DNA from: Deltaproteobacteria bacterium
GTDB lineage: Bacteria > Desulfobacterota > Desulfarculia > JACQYL01
Reading direction: 5' to 3'
Assembly (NCBI GenBank): GCA_016208165.1
Contig: JACQYL010000064.1
Location: 1-38,548 of the forward strand
Length of the DNA stretch: 38,548 nucleotides
Shown: positions 9,238-18,234 of the stretch, one piece after another
Position numbering within the stretch: position 1 is the stretch's first letter
How the letters are laid out: each line of letters begins with the position of its first letter
The notes under the pieces: generated by a model
What the model was told of the DNA's origin: nothing
The model's input: only the letters and a program-made list of their open reading frames with translations
The model's database searches: none
Translations under genes and position numbers: made by a program

Positions 9238-9253
9238 TGGCATGCCATTTGCT
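9238..9253 (+). promoter_or_regulatory. Sigma-54 (-24/-12) promoter
   Basis: TGGCATGCCATTTGCT matches the consensus TGGCAC-N5-TTGCW with a single change and correct GG-to-GC spacing. It lies between the activator gene and a 42-codon open frame with an excellent ribosome site about 80 bases downstream, so it would drive that gene under control of the neighbouring activator. Confidence 0.82.
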
Positions 9254-9333
9254 TCATACATTAGCACGGACGAGTGTATGCGTAAGTCCCGTTTCAAAGC
9301 AAAAAAGGCATTCTCACATAAAGGAGGTATCTT

Positions 9334-9462
9334 ATGAGCGGCTATGGAGAACTGATCTTCATAAGTTGTTGTTTTTGGCTGCCGTATGCCGTCTATTTCG
9401 GCGTCATGCTGGCGCGAAAAAGGAGAATCCAAGCCCACGAACCTGCTCCTGCAATGGCCTAG
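9334..9462 (+). CDS. 42-residue single-span membrane protein under sigma-54 control
   Basis: ATG at 9334 is preceded by a near-perfect ribosome site (AAGGAGG, 6-7 bases upstream) and followed by 42 codons to TAG at 9460. The product starts MSGYGELIFISCC, has one hydrophobic span of about 20 residues (about 7-27, with FWLPYAVYFGVML), then a positive cluster ARKRR and a short Ala/Pro-rich tail. The charge pattern predicts N-out/C-in. It resembles in size the small accessory subunits of transporters, but I do not recognise the family and no transporter follows it. Function unknown. The promoter, ribosome site and codon pattern together make it a real gene in my judgement. Confidence 0.75.
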   Translation: MSGYGELIFISCCFWLPYAVYFGVMLARKRRIQAHEPAPAMA

Positions 9463-9833
9463 AGCCATTCGTTGTCAGCGAGGCTTGTCACCGAAGCATT
9501 ATTGTTTGTTTCCCTTCGTGACCTTCCATCGGCGTCCGTCAACATAGATGCGTTTCGCCGGAAGGCTATCCGATTATCTACGATCGTGTGAACAGCGTTA
9601 CATAAATTCCGGCAATGTAGTACCGTCCGGAACTTCCCTCGATCGCGTTTTCGGCAGGCTATTGGAGGTCAGCTCGAAAAGGGCTCAAGAACCTCGATGC
9701 AACAACCGATGGATGTTGATGGGGAGTGATCTCCTTTGAAGTAAGCGAATGAATAGCCGGCCGTTGCACCCGGGTGCGGATCAGCGCCGGCAAAAACCTG
9801 TCGGATGAGCATGAGAAGGGGTGTCTACCATCC
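9463..9833. other. Gap between the small membrane protein and the beta-helix gene
   Basis: Open frames here are short and without ribosome sites. No terminator-like hairpin with a T-run was found after the small gene, so read-through into the beta-helix gene from the sigma-54 promoter is possible. Confidence 0.35.
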
Positions 9834-11309
9834 ATGATAAACGGAACGGGCGGCCGGATTCGGCGAACTCATCAGTGGAGAATAGGTGCGTGGACGTTCT
9901 TCTTGTCTGTTCTACTGTTTTCATCCGAGTGCCCTTGGGCCGCGGTTTACGAAGTGGGGCCGGGAAAGGAATATGAAACTATCGGGTCCGTACCCTGGGA
10001 AGCCCTGAACGCCGGGGATACGGTTCGGATCCATTGGAAGAGTGAACCTTACCGGGAGAAATGGGTCATCTGCCGGGTGGGAACCGACCAGCAGCCCATC
10101 GTAGTCACCGGAATACCCGATCCGGAGGGCCGACGGCCGGTCATCGACGGTGAAGATGCAACTACGCGAGAGCAGCTCGACTTCTGGAACGAGGATCGGG
10201 GCGTTATCAAGATCGGCGGGGCCAATTCACCTGCCGATACCATGCCCGCACACATCCGCATCGAGAACCTGGAAATACGCGGGGGCAGGCCGCCGCATAC
10301 CTTTACCGGGAGGTACGGCATTACAGAATACAGAGACAATTGTGCGGCCGTGTACATGGAAAAAGGTCAACACATCACCATAAGGAACTGTATTCTCCAT
10401 GACTGCGGGAACGGCGTTTTCGGAAGTTCCGGGGTAAAGGATCTGCTGCTGGAATTCTGTCATATCTACGATAACGGGATCGAAGGGAGCATTTACCATC
10501 ACAACAACTACACGGAGTGCGACGGCATTGTCTTCCAGTTCAACCGATTCGGGCCGCTCCGGCCCGAATGCGGCGGCAATAATCTGAAGGACCGGTCCGC
10601 GGGCACGGTCATACGGTATAACTGGATCGAAGGCGGCAACCGGCAGCTTGACCTTGTGGACAGCGATCACGAGTTCCTTTACACGCTGCCCTACTACCGG
10701 TCCACCTATGTCTACGGCAATGTTCTGGTGGAACCGGAGGATGAAGGAAACAGCCAGATCTGCCATTACGGCGGTGATTCGGGGGACACGGATCAGTATC
10801 GGAAGGGCGCCCTGTACTTCTACAACAATACGGTGGTTTCAACAAGATCCGGCAATACCACCCTGTTCCGGCTGTCCACGAACGACGAATCAGCCGATTG
10901 CCGGAACAACATCTGCTTGGTGACCGCGGCGGGCGGTAGACTGGCCATGACGGCCGGGGCGGGGGTGTTGGACCTGAGAAACAACTGGTTCAAAAGCGAT
11001 TGGGTGGAGACGCACGACACATTGACCGGCATCATTAACGACTATGGTCAGATCGAAGGTCAGGATCCGGGATTCGTCGATCATACGGCTCAGGATTTTC
11101 GACTGACATCCGCTTCCGACTGCTTGAACCGTGGAATCGCCTGTGCCGGCGCCGTGCTGCCGGAGCACGCCGTTCTATGGCAGTACGGGAAACATCAAAG
11201 TCGGGAACACCGTCCCAAGGATGCCGTACCGGACCTGGGCGCCTTCGAACGCCCCGCCATGGTGATTCCGCCCTTTTTCATGCTCCTGACGGCGCCGCCC
11301 CAACCCTGA
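9834..11309 (+). CDS. Secreted right-handed beta-helix (pectate-lyase-like) protein
   Basis: I prefer ATG 9834 (491 residues) to GTG 9774 because it places an ordinary signal peptide near the start: basic N-region with RTHQWR, core TFFLSVLLF, cleavage near PWAA. The mature part begins VYEVGPGKEYETIGSVPW, the usual opening of parallel beta-helix proteins whose coils repeat N-x-I/V patterns; clear coils include IRIENLEIRGG, ITIRNCILHDC and LLLEFCHIYDNG. These folds occur in polysaccharide lyases, hydrolases and epimerases. No catalytic residue set can be assigned, so the substrate is open. A C-terminal segment PDLGAFERP is typical of the family. It would act in the periplasm or outside the cell. 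Confidence 0.8.
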   Translation: MINGTGGRIRRTHQWRIGAWTFFLSVLLFSSECPWAAVYEVGPGKEYETIGSVPWEALNAGDTVRIHWKSEPYREKWVICRVGTDQQPIVVTGIPDPEGRRPVIDGEDATTREQLDFWNEDRGVIKIGGANSPADTMPAHIRIENLEIRGGRPPHTFTGRYGITEYRDNCAAVYMEKGQHITIRNCILHDCGNGVFGSSGVKDLLLEFCHIYDNGIEGSIYHHNNYTECDGIVFQFNRFGPLRPECGGNNLKDRSAGTVIRYNWIEGGNRQLDLVDSDHEFLYTLPYYRSTYVYGNVLVEPEDEGNSQICHYGGDSGDTDQYRKGALYFYNNTVVSTRSGNTTLFRLSTNDESADCRNNICLVTAAGGRLAMTAGAGVLDLRNNWFKSDWVETHDTLTGIINDYGQIEGQDPGFVDHTAQDFRLTSASDCLNRGIACAGAVLPEHAVLWQYGKHQSREHRPKDAVPDLGAFERPAMVIPPFFMLLTAPPQP

Positions 11310-11504
11310 CCAATTATGCATGAAACCTTCCGCGGCGAAAGATTTCATCCGCGGGGCTCGCGGGTTTGCCCGCCGGTTGCGTCATACGGGCTCCATCCTG
11401 TCCGGAGCCTGTCGAGGGGCCCCTTCCGCCTTCCCGTGCGACACATCGGACTTCGTGAACATCTATGACTAAGCTCAGGAGTAAGCGAGTTCCGCGGACG
11501 GATT

Positions 11505-12716
11505 TCACCAAGTTCCGTCCTGCGGAGGATCCTTCCATAGGCTTCCCGCCATATACACGCTTTCGGGCGTTGTCAGAGCATCCGGAAGAGAGGACCTGTC
11601 GCCCTCCGCCACGACGAAGGTGGCGGGCGCGCCGGGGACCAGTCGACCGAGCTGGTTTTCCAATCCTAATAGGAGGGCTCCGGCGGCCGTAGCGCAGTGG
11701 ATGGATTGCTCCAACGTATAACCGGCTTCCATGAATAGTTTTAGCTCTTCGACCAGAGATGCCCCGTGATGCACTCCAAGACTTCCGCTGTCGGTTCCCA
11801 CGGCCAGGGGGACGCCCAGCTGTCGCGCCCATGCCATTTGCCGAACCTGTTCTTCCAGATTCTTCCTCGCCACGTCCTTTTCCACGGTTCCTTGTTCGAG
11901 CTTTTCGCTGTAACCTTGCATGGTGATGGCAGTCGGAACCCAAAACGTTTGAGCCTCGACCATCCGTTCGAGGTTTTCCCGTCCCATGAAAAAGCCATGC
12001 TCGATGGAATGACATCCGGCTTCCACGGCCCATTGAACCGGAAGCACTCCGTTGGCGTGCACCATGGTTTTCAGGCCGAGGAGGCGGGCCGCCTCTACGG
12101 CGGCCCGGAGATCTCCGACACTGAACTGAGGGGGGGTCTGCTTTCCATAGTGGGTAAGACTGTTCAAGCCCGAATTCACCAGCTTGACGTGGTCCAGTCC
12201 AACGGAATGCCGGGCAACGGATTCCGCCAATGTCAATCCTTCAACAGGAGGACGTCCGATCAATTTGCCATAGCGGCCCGGAGCGCGCCACGCTTTGCCG
12301 GCGGACATGACCCGAAGGGGTGGAGGATTGCCGGAGCATCGTTGTTGTTTGAAACGGAGCGCGTGAGCCGCATAGTCGCCTCCGTCCCGAACCGCCATCA
12401 CGCCTCGAACCAGCTGCTCTCGAGCATGGGAGAGCATCACCCGCTCCGCCCCATCGTAGTCCATTTTGAGTTGTTGTTCGCGCATTTCGCGGTCGGACGT
12501 CCCGGACATGCACAGGTGTACGTGAGCGTCAATCAGTGCGGGAACAACGGTGCAGCCTCGCAAGTCCACACATCCGGGAGAGCGGAGATCATCAACGGCA
12601 GCCTTTCGGATCGAAAGGATGCGTCCATGGGATACGCGGATCAGCATGTGCTTCTGCGCAGCGTTTCCGCTGCCATCGATCATCAGGCTTGTGAAAAGGG
12701 AGAGCGTCTCGTCCAT
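11505..12716 (-). CDS. Amidohydrolase-superfamily metal-dependent hydrolase
   Basis: The 403-residue product has the standard amidohydrolase layout: a small beta-sandwich (1-60), a TIM barrel, and a return to the sandwich at the C-terminus (GRLVPGAPATFVVAEG). Metal and catalytic residues are visible: H65 and H67 in DAHVHL, a candidate bridging Lys178 in HVKLV, H220 in VHANG, H240 in SIEHG and D309 in GTDSG. This ligand set fits a binuclear site like that of the imidazolonepropionase-like and prolidase-type members, which hydrolyse cyclic amides or dipeptides. The specific substrate cannot be read from sequence. It is transcribed divergently from the ketosynthase genes, so it may share a control region with them. 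Confidence 0.85.
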   Translation of the reverse strand: MDETLSLFTSLMIDGSGNAAQKHMLIRVSHGRILSIRKAAVDDLRSPGCVDLRGCTVVPALIDAHVHLCMSGTSDREMREQQLKMDYDGAERVMLSHAREQLVRGVMAVRDGGDYAAHALRFKQQRCSGNPPPLRVMSAGKAWRAPGRYGKLIGRPPVEGLTLAESVARHSVGLDHVKLVNSGLNSLTHYGKQTPPQFSVGDLRAAVEAARLLGLKTMVHANGVLPVQWAVEAGCHSIEHGFFMGRENLERMVEAQTFWVPTAITMQGYSEKLEQGTVEKDVARKNLEEQVRQMAWARQLGVPLAVGTDSGSLGVHHGASLVEELKLFMEAGYTLEQSIHCATAAGALLLGLENQLGRLVPGAPATFVVAEGDRSSLPDALTTPESVYMAGSLWKDPPQDGTW

Positions 12717-13110
12717 ACGTCTCCTAATACACAGAGTGCGATCCGAGAATCAAGTCAGGTTAGTAAAGCCGTTCCGTTTTGAAAGGACGGGAGAAGGCGT
12801 TTGCACGGTCGGGCGGGCGGATGGATTCCGTTCTTTTCAAGTGAACCATCGCCGCACCGACTTCCTGGAGGGAGCGTGCGGTCCGGACCGCGCGAGGCGA
12901 AACCGGCGCCATACGACAGGGGCGATCTTGTTGGCAGGCGCCTGGTTTTGACCGGGAGTTGCGTTCGAATACTGTTAAACTCCTTGACTTGGGGTCCGCT
13001 TCCGGGAAAAGATACGCCTTTGAATTCCGTGGTTGGAAATTCGGGATGTTAACTTTGCCAAGCAGGTTTCGGATCTACCTGCACACTGCAATGGTTCGGG
13101 GGGCGGGGTT
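12717..13110. other. Divergent intergenic region between the amidohydrolase and ketosynthase genes
   Basis: The likely location of promoters for both directions. TTGACT at 12983-12988 is a possible -35 for the + direction but has no -10 at proper spacing. The first ketosynthase frame is open back to a TTG at 13033; I favour GTG 13111, so 13033-13110 is counted here. Confidence 0.35.
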
Positions 13111-14202
13111 GTGGTGAGAGATACATCGAAGGTACATCGAGTAGCGATAGCCGGCATGGGCACGGTCTTTCCGGATTCTAGCGATGTGGACATCGGAAGC
13201 CCCGCCTCGGAAGCGCCGGAAAAAGGGCGCCCGCGGATACGCCGGATGGACGAAGCGCTTTTTGAGGCGCACATTGATCAGCAATTCTTGAAGCTACTGG
13301 ATCGGAGCGTGGCATTGGGATTGATCGCGTCCATGCGAGCCATCCGGAACTGTGGGTGGGGCGAGGAACCTTCGCATTCGGAAGTAGGCTGCTGTATAGG
13401 GACCGCCTTCGCCGGAACCCATAGTCTCGAAGGTTTTCTGGATGTAATGAGGGAAAAAGGTCCGAAAAAGGTGCATCCGAGAGCCCTGCAAGTGACCATC
13501 GGCAATGCAGCCTCTTCCAACATGTCGATACACCATTTGTTTTTTGGCCCCACGGTTGCCTGTTCGGGAAGCTTTCTGTCCGGGTTGCACGCTTTAACAT
13601 ACTCGGCGGACGCGATGGCTTTGGGCTCGTTTCCCGAGGTCATGCTGACCGGAGGTGTGGATTCACCGGACAGCAAATGGGCGTTCGGGCTCTGCGATCG
13701 CTATGGAATCGACTCGGCCCGGCTTTCGGAAGGTGCGGCGGTCGCCGTGTTGAATAGGATGAACTCGGACGAAGCCGGCCGGCAGGGGAACGCAGTGGAA
13801 TGGTTGGGCGGCGGCCTGTACCATTGGCACCAGCCGTCCGCCTCGGGATCGAAAGTCCACAGGGAATGGTTCCGCGATGCGGTTGAGCAGGCCTTACGTC
13901 AGGTGGGCCTCGGCGAAGATAAGATTGTCTGTGCCGGATATTCCTGTGCGCCCGGAAGTGACTTGGCGGAACCCATTCGGGATGTTTTGTCGGCTAAATG
14001 GGGCTCCTGCCTGTATGGCGGGACGTCTAAAGAGGACACGTACGCGTTCGCGGCATCGCCGGTGAGGGACCTTTTCACGTTTTTAGAGGAAACGGGTCGC
14101 CGGAACTCCGGGATCGATTCCACGGCGGGAGGATGCGCACTGTTCGCAGCCGGATCCGAAGACGGTGACTGCGCCGTGACGATGATGAGAATGGGCGCCT
14201 GA
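13111..14202 (+). CDS. Ketoacyl-synthase-like protein lacking both catalytic histidines
   Basis: About 363 residues of thiolase fold. The start is either GTG 13111 or GTG 13114 behind a G-rich stretch; TTG 13033 would give 389 residues. The first half is clear: VHRVAIAGMGTVFP, then GCCIGTAFAGTHSLEGF, then the nucleophile elbow TVACSGS with Cys at about residue 151. The later motifs are gone: where active enzymes have HGTxT this has YSCAPGSD, and where they have GHTxGAAG it has KEDTYAFAASPV. It therefore keeps the acyl-accepting Cys but not the His pair used for decarboxylative condensation. It could be a non-condensing acyltransferase or a heterodimer partner of the next gene, in the way chain-length factors pair with ketosynthases (which, in contrast, usually lose the Cys). 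Confidence 0.75.
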   Translation: MVRDTSKVHRVAIAGMGTVFPDSSDVDIGSPASEAPEKGRPRIRRMDEALFEAHIDQQFLKLLDRSVALGLIASMRAIRNCGWGEEPSHSEVGCCIGTAFAGTHSLEGFLDVMREKGPKKVHPRALQVTIGNAASSNMSIHHLFFGPTVACSGSFLSGLHALTYSADAMALGSFPEVMLTGGVDSPDSKWAFGLCDRYGIDSARLSEGAAVAVLNRMNSDEAGRQGNAVEWLGGGLYHWHQPSASGSKVHREWFRDAVEQALRQVGLGEDKIVCAGYSCAPGSDLAEPIRDVLSAKWGSCLYGGTSKEDTYAFAASPVRDLFTFLEETGRRNSGIDSTAGGCALFAAGSEDGDCAVTMMRMGA

Positions 14203-14330
14203 TCCGTGGGAGATGAACCGGAGCGATCAGGATCGCCCGGAATTCACTTCCGGCCGTATCTGACATTTGATACCAAGGACGAATGGGAAATGGTTTTTTT
14301 GAGCGGGACAAACGGGAACGGAACACTATC

Positions 14331-15563
14331 ATGAGTACGGATCGGGTTGTCATTACCGGAGTGGGTGTGCTGGCTCCGAACGGGATCGGGAAAGAGAAGT
14401 TTGCCGGCGCCTTGTGGAAAGGGGCATCCGGAATTGGATATGTGACCCTGTTCGACGTTGGCGAACTTTCCATCAAAACCGCCGGGGAGGTACGCGACTT
14501 CGATTTCGGAGCTCTGTTTCCGAACGCAACGCCAGGCTGTCCTCGTTCCGTTCAATTCGCTCTGACCGCGTCTAAGATGGCGTTGGAGGATGCCGAGCTG
14601 GACGTAAGCATGCTGGATCCGAAAAGGGCAGGGGTGGTTCTTGGATGTACCACCAACCGATACGAACTTCAGGAACTCGAGTATCGAACGGCCCAAGGAA
14701 CGGCGGAAGTGCCCTACCTGTTCGATACGAAGGATATCTTCCTGCCCGGCCGGTTGGCGGGACAGTATGGGTTCCAAGGGCCTCTCGTCAACGTTGACAT
14801 GGCGTGCTCGTCCGGGAATCAGGCGATTATGTGCGCGAGGGACCTCATTCGGAGTGGGAACGCGGACGTGGTAGTGACGGGTGGGGTGGATGTTCCCATC
14901 AATATGTTGGTGTATGCGGCCTTTTGTCAGATCCGAGCCATGTCCAAACGAGACGATGATCCCACCGCGGCCAGTCGTCCTTTTGATAAACAGCGGGACG
15001 GGTTCGTTCTTTCCGAGGGCGCGGGTCTGGTCCTTGTCGAGTCACTTGAACACGCAATGAAACGCGGGGCCCGGATCTATGCGGAAATCATCGGAGCCGG
15101 ATTGACGAGCGACGCACACCACATGCTCATCCCTGACAAGTCGGGGGCACAAATGCTCCGCGCCATGCAGCTGGCGCTGCGGGATGCGCGCCTGTCGCCA
15201 TGGGACCTGAGCTATATCAATGCACACGGGACGGCAACGAGACTGAACGACAGCATAGAATCGCACGCCATAGGGAGGTTGCTGGATAGTAAGCCTTACG
15301 CTGTACCCGTAAGCTCCGTCAAGTCCATGATCGGACATACTCTTGGAGCGGCCGGCGCATTGGAAATAATTACTTGCCTCCTTTCCATGGAACAGGCTAT
15401 GTTGCCTCCAACAATCAACCTGGAAGAACGGGACGAAGACTGCGCGGACCTGGACTATGTACCCAATGTGTCCCGGAGCCGGCCGGTCTCGATCTGTATG
15501 TCCAATTCGTTCGCCTTTGGCGGCAGCAACACGTCGTTGATTCTTCGAAAATACGACGGCTAG
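14331..15563 (+). CDS. Beta-ketoacyl-ACP synthase, KAS II (FabF) type
   Basis: The 410-residue product starts at ATG 14331 (MSTDRVVITGVGVLAPNG), the usual FabF opening; an in-frame start at 14283 would add an atypical leader. The complete catalytic triad is present: Cys159 in DMACSSGNQA, His299 in NAHGTAT and His336 in MIGHTLGAAG, with the conserved Lys331 in SSVKSM. The C-terminus SNSFAFGGSNTSL is also canonical. It should condense an acyl chain on the enzyme with malonyl-ACP. It lies 128 bp after the histidine-less homologue and 162 bp before an acyl carrier protein gene, so it probably works on that dedicated carrier rather than being the general fatty acid enzyme. Confidence 0.92.
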   Translation: MSTDRVVITGVGVLAPNGIGKEKFAGALWKGASGIGYVTLFDVGELSIKTAGEVRDFDFGALFPNATPGCPRSVQFALTASKMALEDAELDVSMLDPKRAGVVLGCTTNRYELQELEYRTAQGTAEVPYLFDTKDIFLPGRLAGQYGFQGPLVNVDMACSSGNQAIMCARDLIRSGNADVVVTGGVDVPINMLVYAAFCQIRAMSKRDDDPTAASRPFDKQRDGFVLSEGAGLVLVESLEHAMKRGARIYAEIIGAGLTSDAHHMLIPDKSGAQMLRAMQLALRDARLSPWDLSYINAHGTATRLNDSIESHAIGRLLDSKPYAVPVSSVKSMIGHTLGAAGALEIITCLLSMEQAMLPPTINLEERDEDCADLDYVPNVSRSRPVSICMSNSFAFGGSNTSLILRKYDG

Positions 15564-15725
15564 TGTGCTTGCCCGAAATCAACGAAGTACGGTCTTCCGG
15601 ACAACGTTGCCGGTCCATGGACAGATGGGCTATCGCAGGATAGTCAGTGCTGTTTTGAGCGTTCCCCGAGGGTGTCGAACTCGAAGGAACATGTTTTCTT
15701 CAACCTACTAACAAGCGAAGCGAAA

Positions 15726-16019
15726 ATGGAATCATCCGCGAAACTCCCCACTCCTGAAGAAGTGAAACAGAAGGTCAAGGAAATACTAATCGAAGAGTCC
15801 CAGCTCAGAGGAATGGGACTGGATGACATTTCCGAGGATGCTCACTTGATCGATGACTTGGGATTGGATTCCACGGACTTGGTGTCCGTGATTTTCGGGA
15901 TCGAGGAAGCATTTGATATCTCGATCAGCGATGAGGAAGCGGCCAAATGCATCACTCTCAGGGCGGTGGGAGAGGCTGTGATGGAGCGTCTGGCGGCCGG
16001 CGCTCAAGTCGAGGGCTGA
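15726..16019 (+). CDS. Acyl carrier protein
   Basis: About 97 residues if started at ATG 15726; GTG 15672 would add 18 residues. Neither has a strong ribosome site. The phosphopantetheine attachment site is LGLDSTDLV with Ser49, followed by the acidic helix VIFGIEEAFDISISDEEA, both typical of acyl carrier proteins. The N-terminal extension before VKQKVKEILIEE is longer than that of the housekeeping protein, and DSTDL rather than DSLDT marks it as a specialised paralogue. It follows two ketosynthase genes, so it is the likely tether for their intermediates. No phosphopantetheinyl transferase gene is in the window. Confidence 0.88.
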   Translation: MESSAKLPTPEEVKQKVKEILIEESQLRGMGLDDISEDAHLIDDLGLDSTDLVSVIFGIEEAFDISISDEEAAKCITLRAVGEAVMERLAAGAQVEG

Positions 16020-16420
16020 GCGGTCCGGCTTCGAGAAGTGAATACCACCATCCGTGTAACGAACGAGAGTCTCGCAAGCCAAGCGAAGGTGACGCGCACC
16101 CCCTTGCATTTCCGGTGACCGTGGGATTTTTTCGCCGATGCCGGTCCGTTGCATCGGACCATGGGTTCTGTGGCGGGCACGATCACCTTATGTTCAATGA
16201 CGGGAACCAATATTCCGACATCTTCGCATTGGGCGGAAGTTCCTCGTGAGAGGCGTCGCCTTCGTTCTCCTGTCCGGTACGGGGACTGGCTTGACGAGGG
16301 TCTCCCGGGCCGGCGAGTGAAGGAATGTTTTCCTCAATATCCTCCGATTCCAGTTGAACAAGTCCATCCTCTTGATTCCGACGATTCCCATACTACCATA
16401 CGCCTGGACGCCGGATCCGT
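16020..16420. other. Gap before the permease gene, with one hairpin
   Basis: A perfect 6-bp stem, GGTCCG (16143-16148) and CGGACC (16155-16160) with a 6-base loop, sits in the middle. No T-run follows. No credible gene is visible. The permease may have its own promoter here or be read through from the carrier protein gene. Confidence 0.35.
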
Positions 16421-17758
16421 ATGAAACGTCAAATCGGTCTTTCGGGGGCGGCGGCCCTCATTGTGGGCAACATGATCGGAGTGGGGATTTTCACCACTGT
16501 GGGTTTCATGGCCGCCCACATCGGAAATCCACTCTGGATGATAGGTCTCTGGTTCGGCGGGGGCCTGATGACCATGGTGGCCGCCTGGTGCTATGGAGTT
16601 CTGGGCGCAGCGTACCCCGAAGCCGGCGGGGACTATGTCTTTCTGAGGGAGGGTCTGGGAGAATGGGCTGCGTTTGTCGCCGGGTGGGTGCTCGTCTGCG
16701 TCATTCTACCGAGTTCGATAGCAGCTCTCTCGTCCGCATTGGCCGACGGCCTGTCACGAGTTGCGGGAGTATCGTCATGGTCGATGGAGGCGCTTGCCGT
16801 CCGGCTGTCTCCAAAGTGGGCGGCTGCGGGGTTGATCGTCGGCGTGCACCTGGTTTCCGCTGCGCATCTTCGATGGACGCTGGGAGTGCAAAAGCTGACT
16901 ACCGCTCTGTTGATCCTGGTGGTGGCGAGCCTATTGTTTCTGGGTTTCGGCTGGGGGGACGGCCATTGGGGCTATCTGGCCGTCGGGGGATCTTTTCCCG
17001 GCTTTCAGGCCCTTGGGGTTGCAGCCGTGGGCATCATCTTTTCCTACAGCGGATTTTTCCAGGTGGTTTATCTGGGCGGCGAAGTGAGGGATCCGACCAG
17101 GATTATCCCGAAGTCCATCCTGCTGTCCGTGACGATCGTGACCGCGGTGTATACGGCTCTCGTTGCACTGTATCTGTTTTCCGCACCGATCGAACTGCTG
17201 GCCGGCCGGATCGATGTCGGTCAGTTGGCCGCTAAAAGGCTTCTTGGGGCGAAAGGAGGGCTGTTTATCGAGGCGGGTATCCTGTTGGCCATTGCGGGCT
17301 CGCTGAACGCAACGGTCCCCGCGGGGCCTAGGATTGCGTACGCCATGTCGGCTGACCGCTGCTTTCCCAAGCCATTCGGTGTGCTATGGAGTCCCACCGG
17401 CATGCCGATGCTGGGGCTCGCCCTGCAGGCGGCACTCTCTCTGGCGTACCTGCTGCTTGGCGCCTTCGACGAGATCCTTTCCTGTACAACCATCGCCATG
17501 GTGCTGTCTTCCATGGGGGTGGGCATCAGCCTTTTGCGGCTTCGAAGAAGTATAGCCCGGCGCAGGCACTCGAGTGAATGGAGAATCATCCTTCCTGCGA
17601 CGGTTTTCGTGGTATGTTACGTCGCCACGGGGTTTTCCATCGCCTATGGATATCCCGAAGAAACGGCGCTTGGTTTGGGTATCGCCGCTGCGGCCGTACC
17701 TCTGTATGTGCTGAAGAAACGGCTCCTCAAAATTCCACCTGCTCATTCCTGCGGGTAG
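16421..17758 (+). CDS. APC-superfamily amino acid/amine permease
   Basis: The 445-residue product has about 12 hydrophobic spans. The opening IGLSGAAALIVGNMIGVGIF is the hallmark first helix of amino acid-polyamine-organocation transporters, with the unwound substrate-binding stretch GNMIGVGIF. A sixth-helix pattern (IIFSYSGFFQVVYLGGEV) fits the conserved binding region as well. It would exchange or import an amino acid, amine or related cation across the inner membrane. Its position after the synthase and carrier genes suggests it moves a precursor or product of that set, or a product of the divergent amidohydrolase; the substrate cannot be read from sequence. Confidence 0.88.
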   Translation: MKRQIGLSGAAALIVGNMIGVGIFTTVGFMAAHIGNPLWMIGLWFGGGLMTMVAAWCYGVLGAAYPEAGGDYVFLREGLGEWAAFVAGWVLVCVILPSSIAALSSALADGLSRVAGVSSWSMEALAVRLSPKWAAAGLIVGVHLVSAAHLRWTLGVQKLTTALLILVVASLLFLGFGWGDGHWGYLAVGGSFPGFQALGVAAVGIIFSYSGFFQVVYLGGEVRDPTRIIPKSILLSVTIVTAVYTALVALYLFSAPIELLAGRIDVGQLAAKRLLGAKGGLFIEAGILLAIAGSLNATVPAGPRIAYAMSADRCFPKPFGVLWSPTGMPMLGLALQAALSLAYLLLGAFDEILSCTTIAMVLSSMGVGISLLRLRRSIARRRHSSEWRIILPATVFVVCYVATGFSIAYGYPEETALGLGIAAAAVPLYVLKKRLLKIPPAHSCG

Positions 17759-18160
17759 TCGTTCGCCGTTTGGGATGATAGTGGGCGTTTTCTTTCGCAG
17801 ACCAGGGATCCGTTCCCACTATCGTATCGCGAGTAGCGATTTTCGCTGTGTCTTATTCGTTCCAAATAACGATGGGAGATAAGGAAGGGCTGCACTTCAA
17901 ACTCCTCTCTTAGGGTTTTCGCCTAGGCGGGGACAGGAAGTGTCCAGTTGTGCTTTTCTCATCTAAACGTTTTCATGTACATCAAAGGTTCGTGGGGTTT
18001 GGAAAACGATACACGCTTCGATCAGTACGACCCTTGCGCGACTTCATATTGATGTAGGATTAAAGACCCCCCTTCCAATGAATTGTGCGGCTTTCTTATT
18101 TGGTTTCTCCCATAGATTTTTGGCGGTCAGCATTTCGTTGTTTTGAAATCCAATTATTTC
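17759..18160. other. Gap between the permease and MucR-like genes, rich in hairpins
   Basis: GATAGTGGG (17777-17785) and CCCACTATC (17815-17823) form a 9-bp inverted repeat around 29 bases. A second hairpin, ATCGC/GCGAT (17826-17840), is followed directly by TTT and might be a weak terminator for the permease gene. Further on are the 10-bp palindrome CGCCTAGGCG and the stem GGACA/TGTCC near 17930-17955. No gene is visible. Confidence 0.45.
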
Positions 18161-18190
18161 TTGACATTGGTTTAGCAATATACTTATATA
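18161..18190 (+). promoter_or_regulatory. Sigma-70 promoter of the MucR-like gene
   Basis: TTGACA (18161-18166) is a perfect -35. TATATA at 18185-18190 follows after 18 bases as the -10. The start codon is about 45 bases further, behind GGAGAGG. The region is AT-rich in contrast with its surroundings. Confidence 0.7.
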
Positions 18191-18234
18191 AGTCATATTG
18201 CTGGACCAAATCTACAAATCGGAGAGGAAAAACC

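Noticed and set aside
16354-17235. 293-codon frame overlapping the permease gene
   Set aside because: Gly/Arg/Ser-rich shadow of the permease in another frame; the permease frame shows membrane helices and family motifs.
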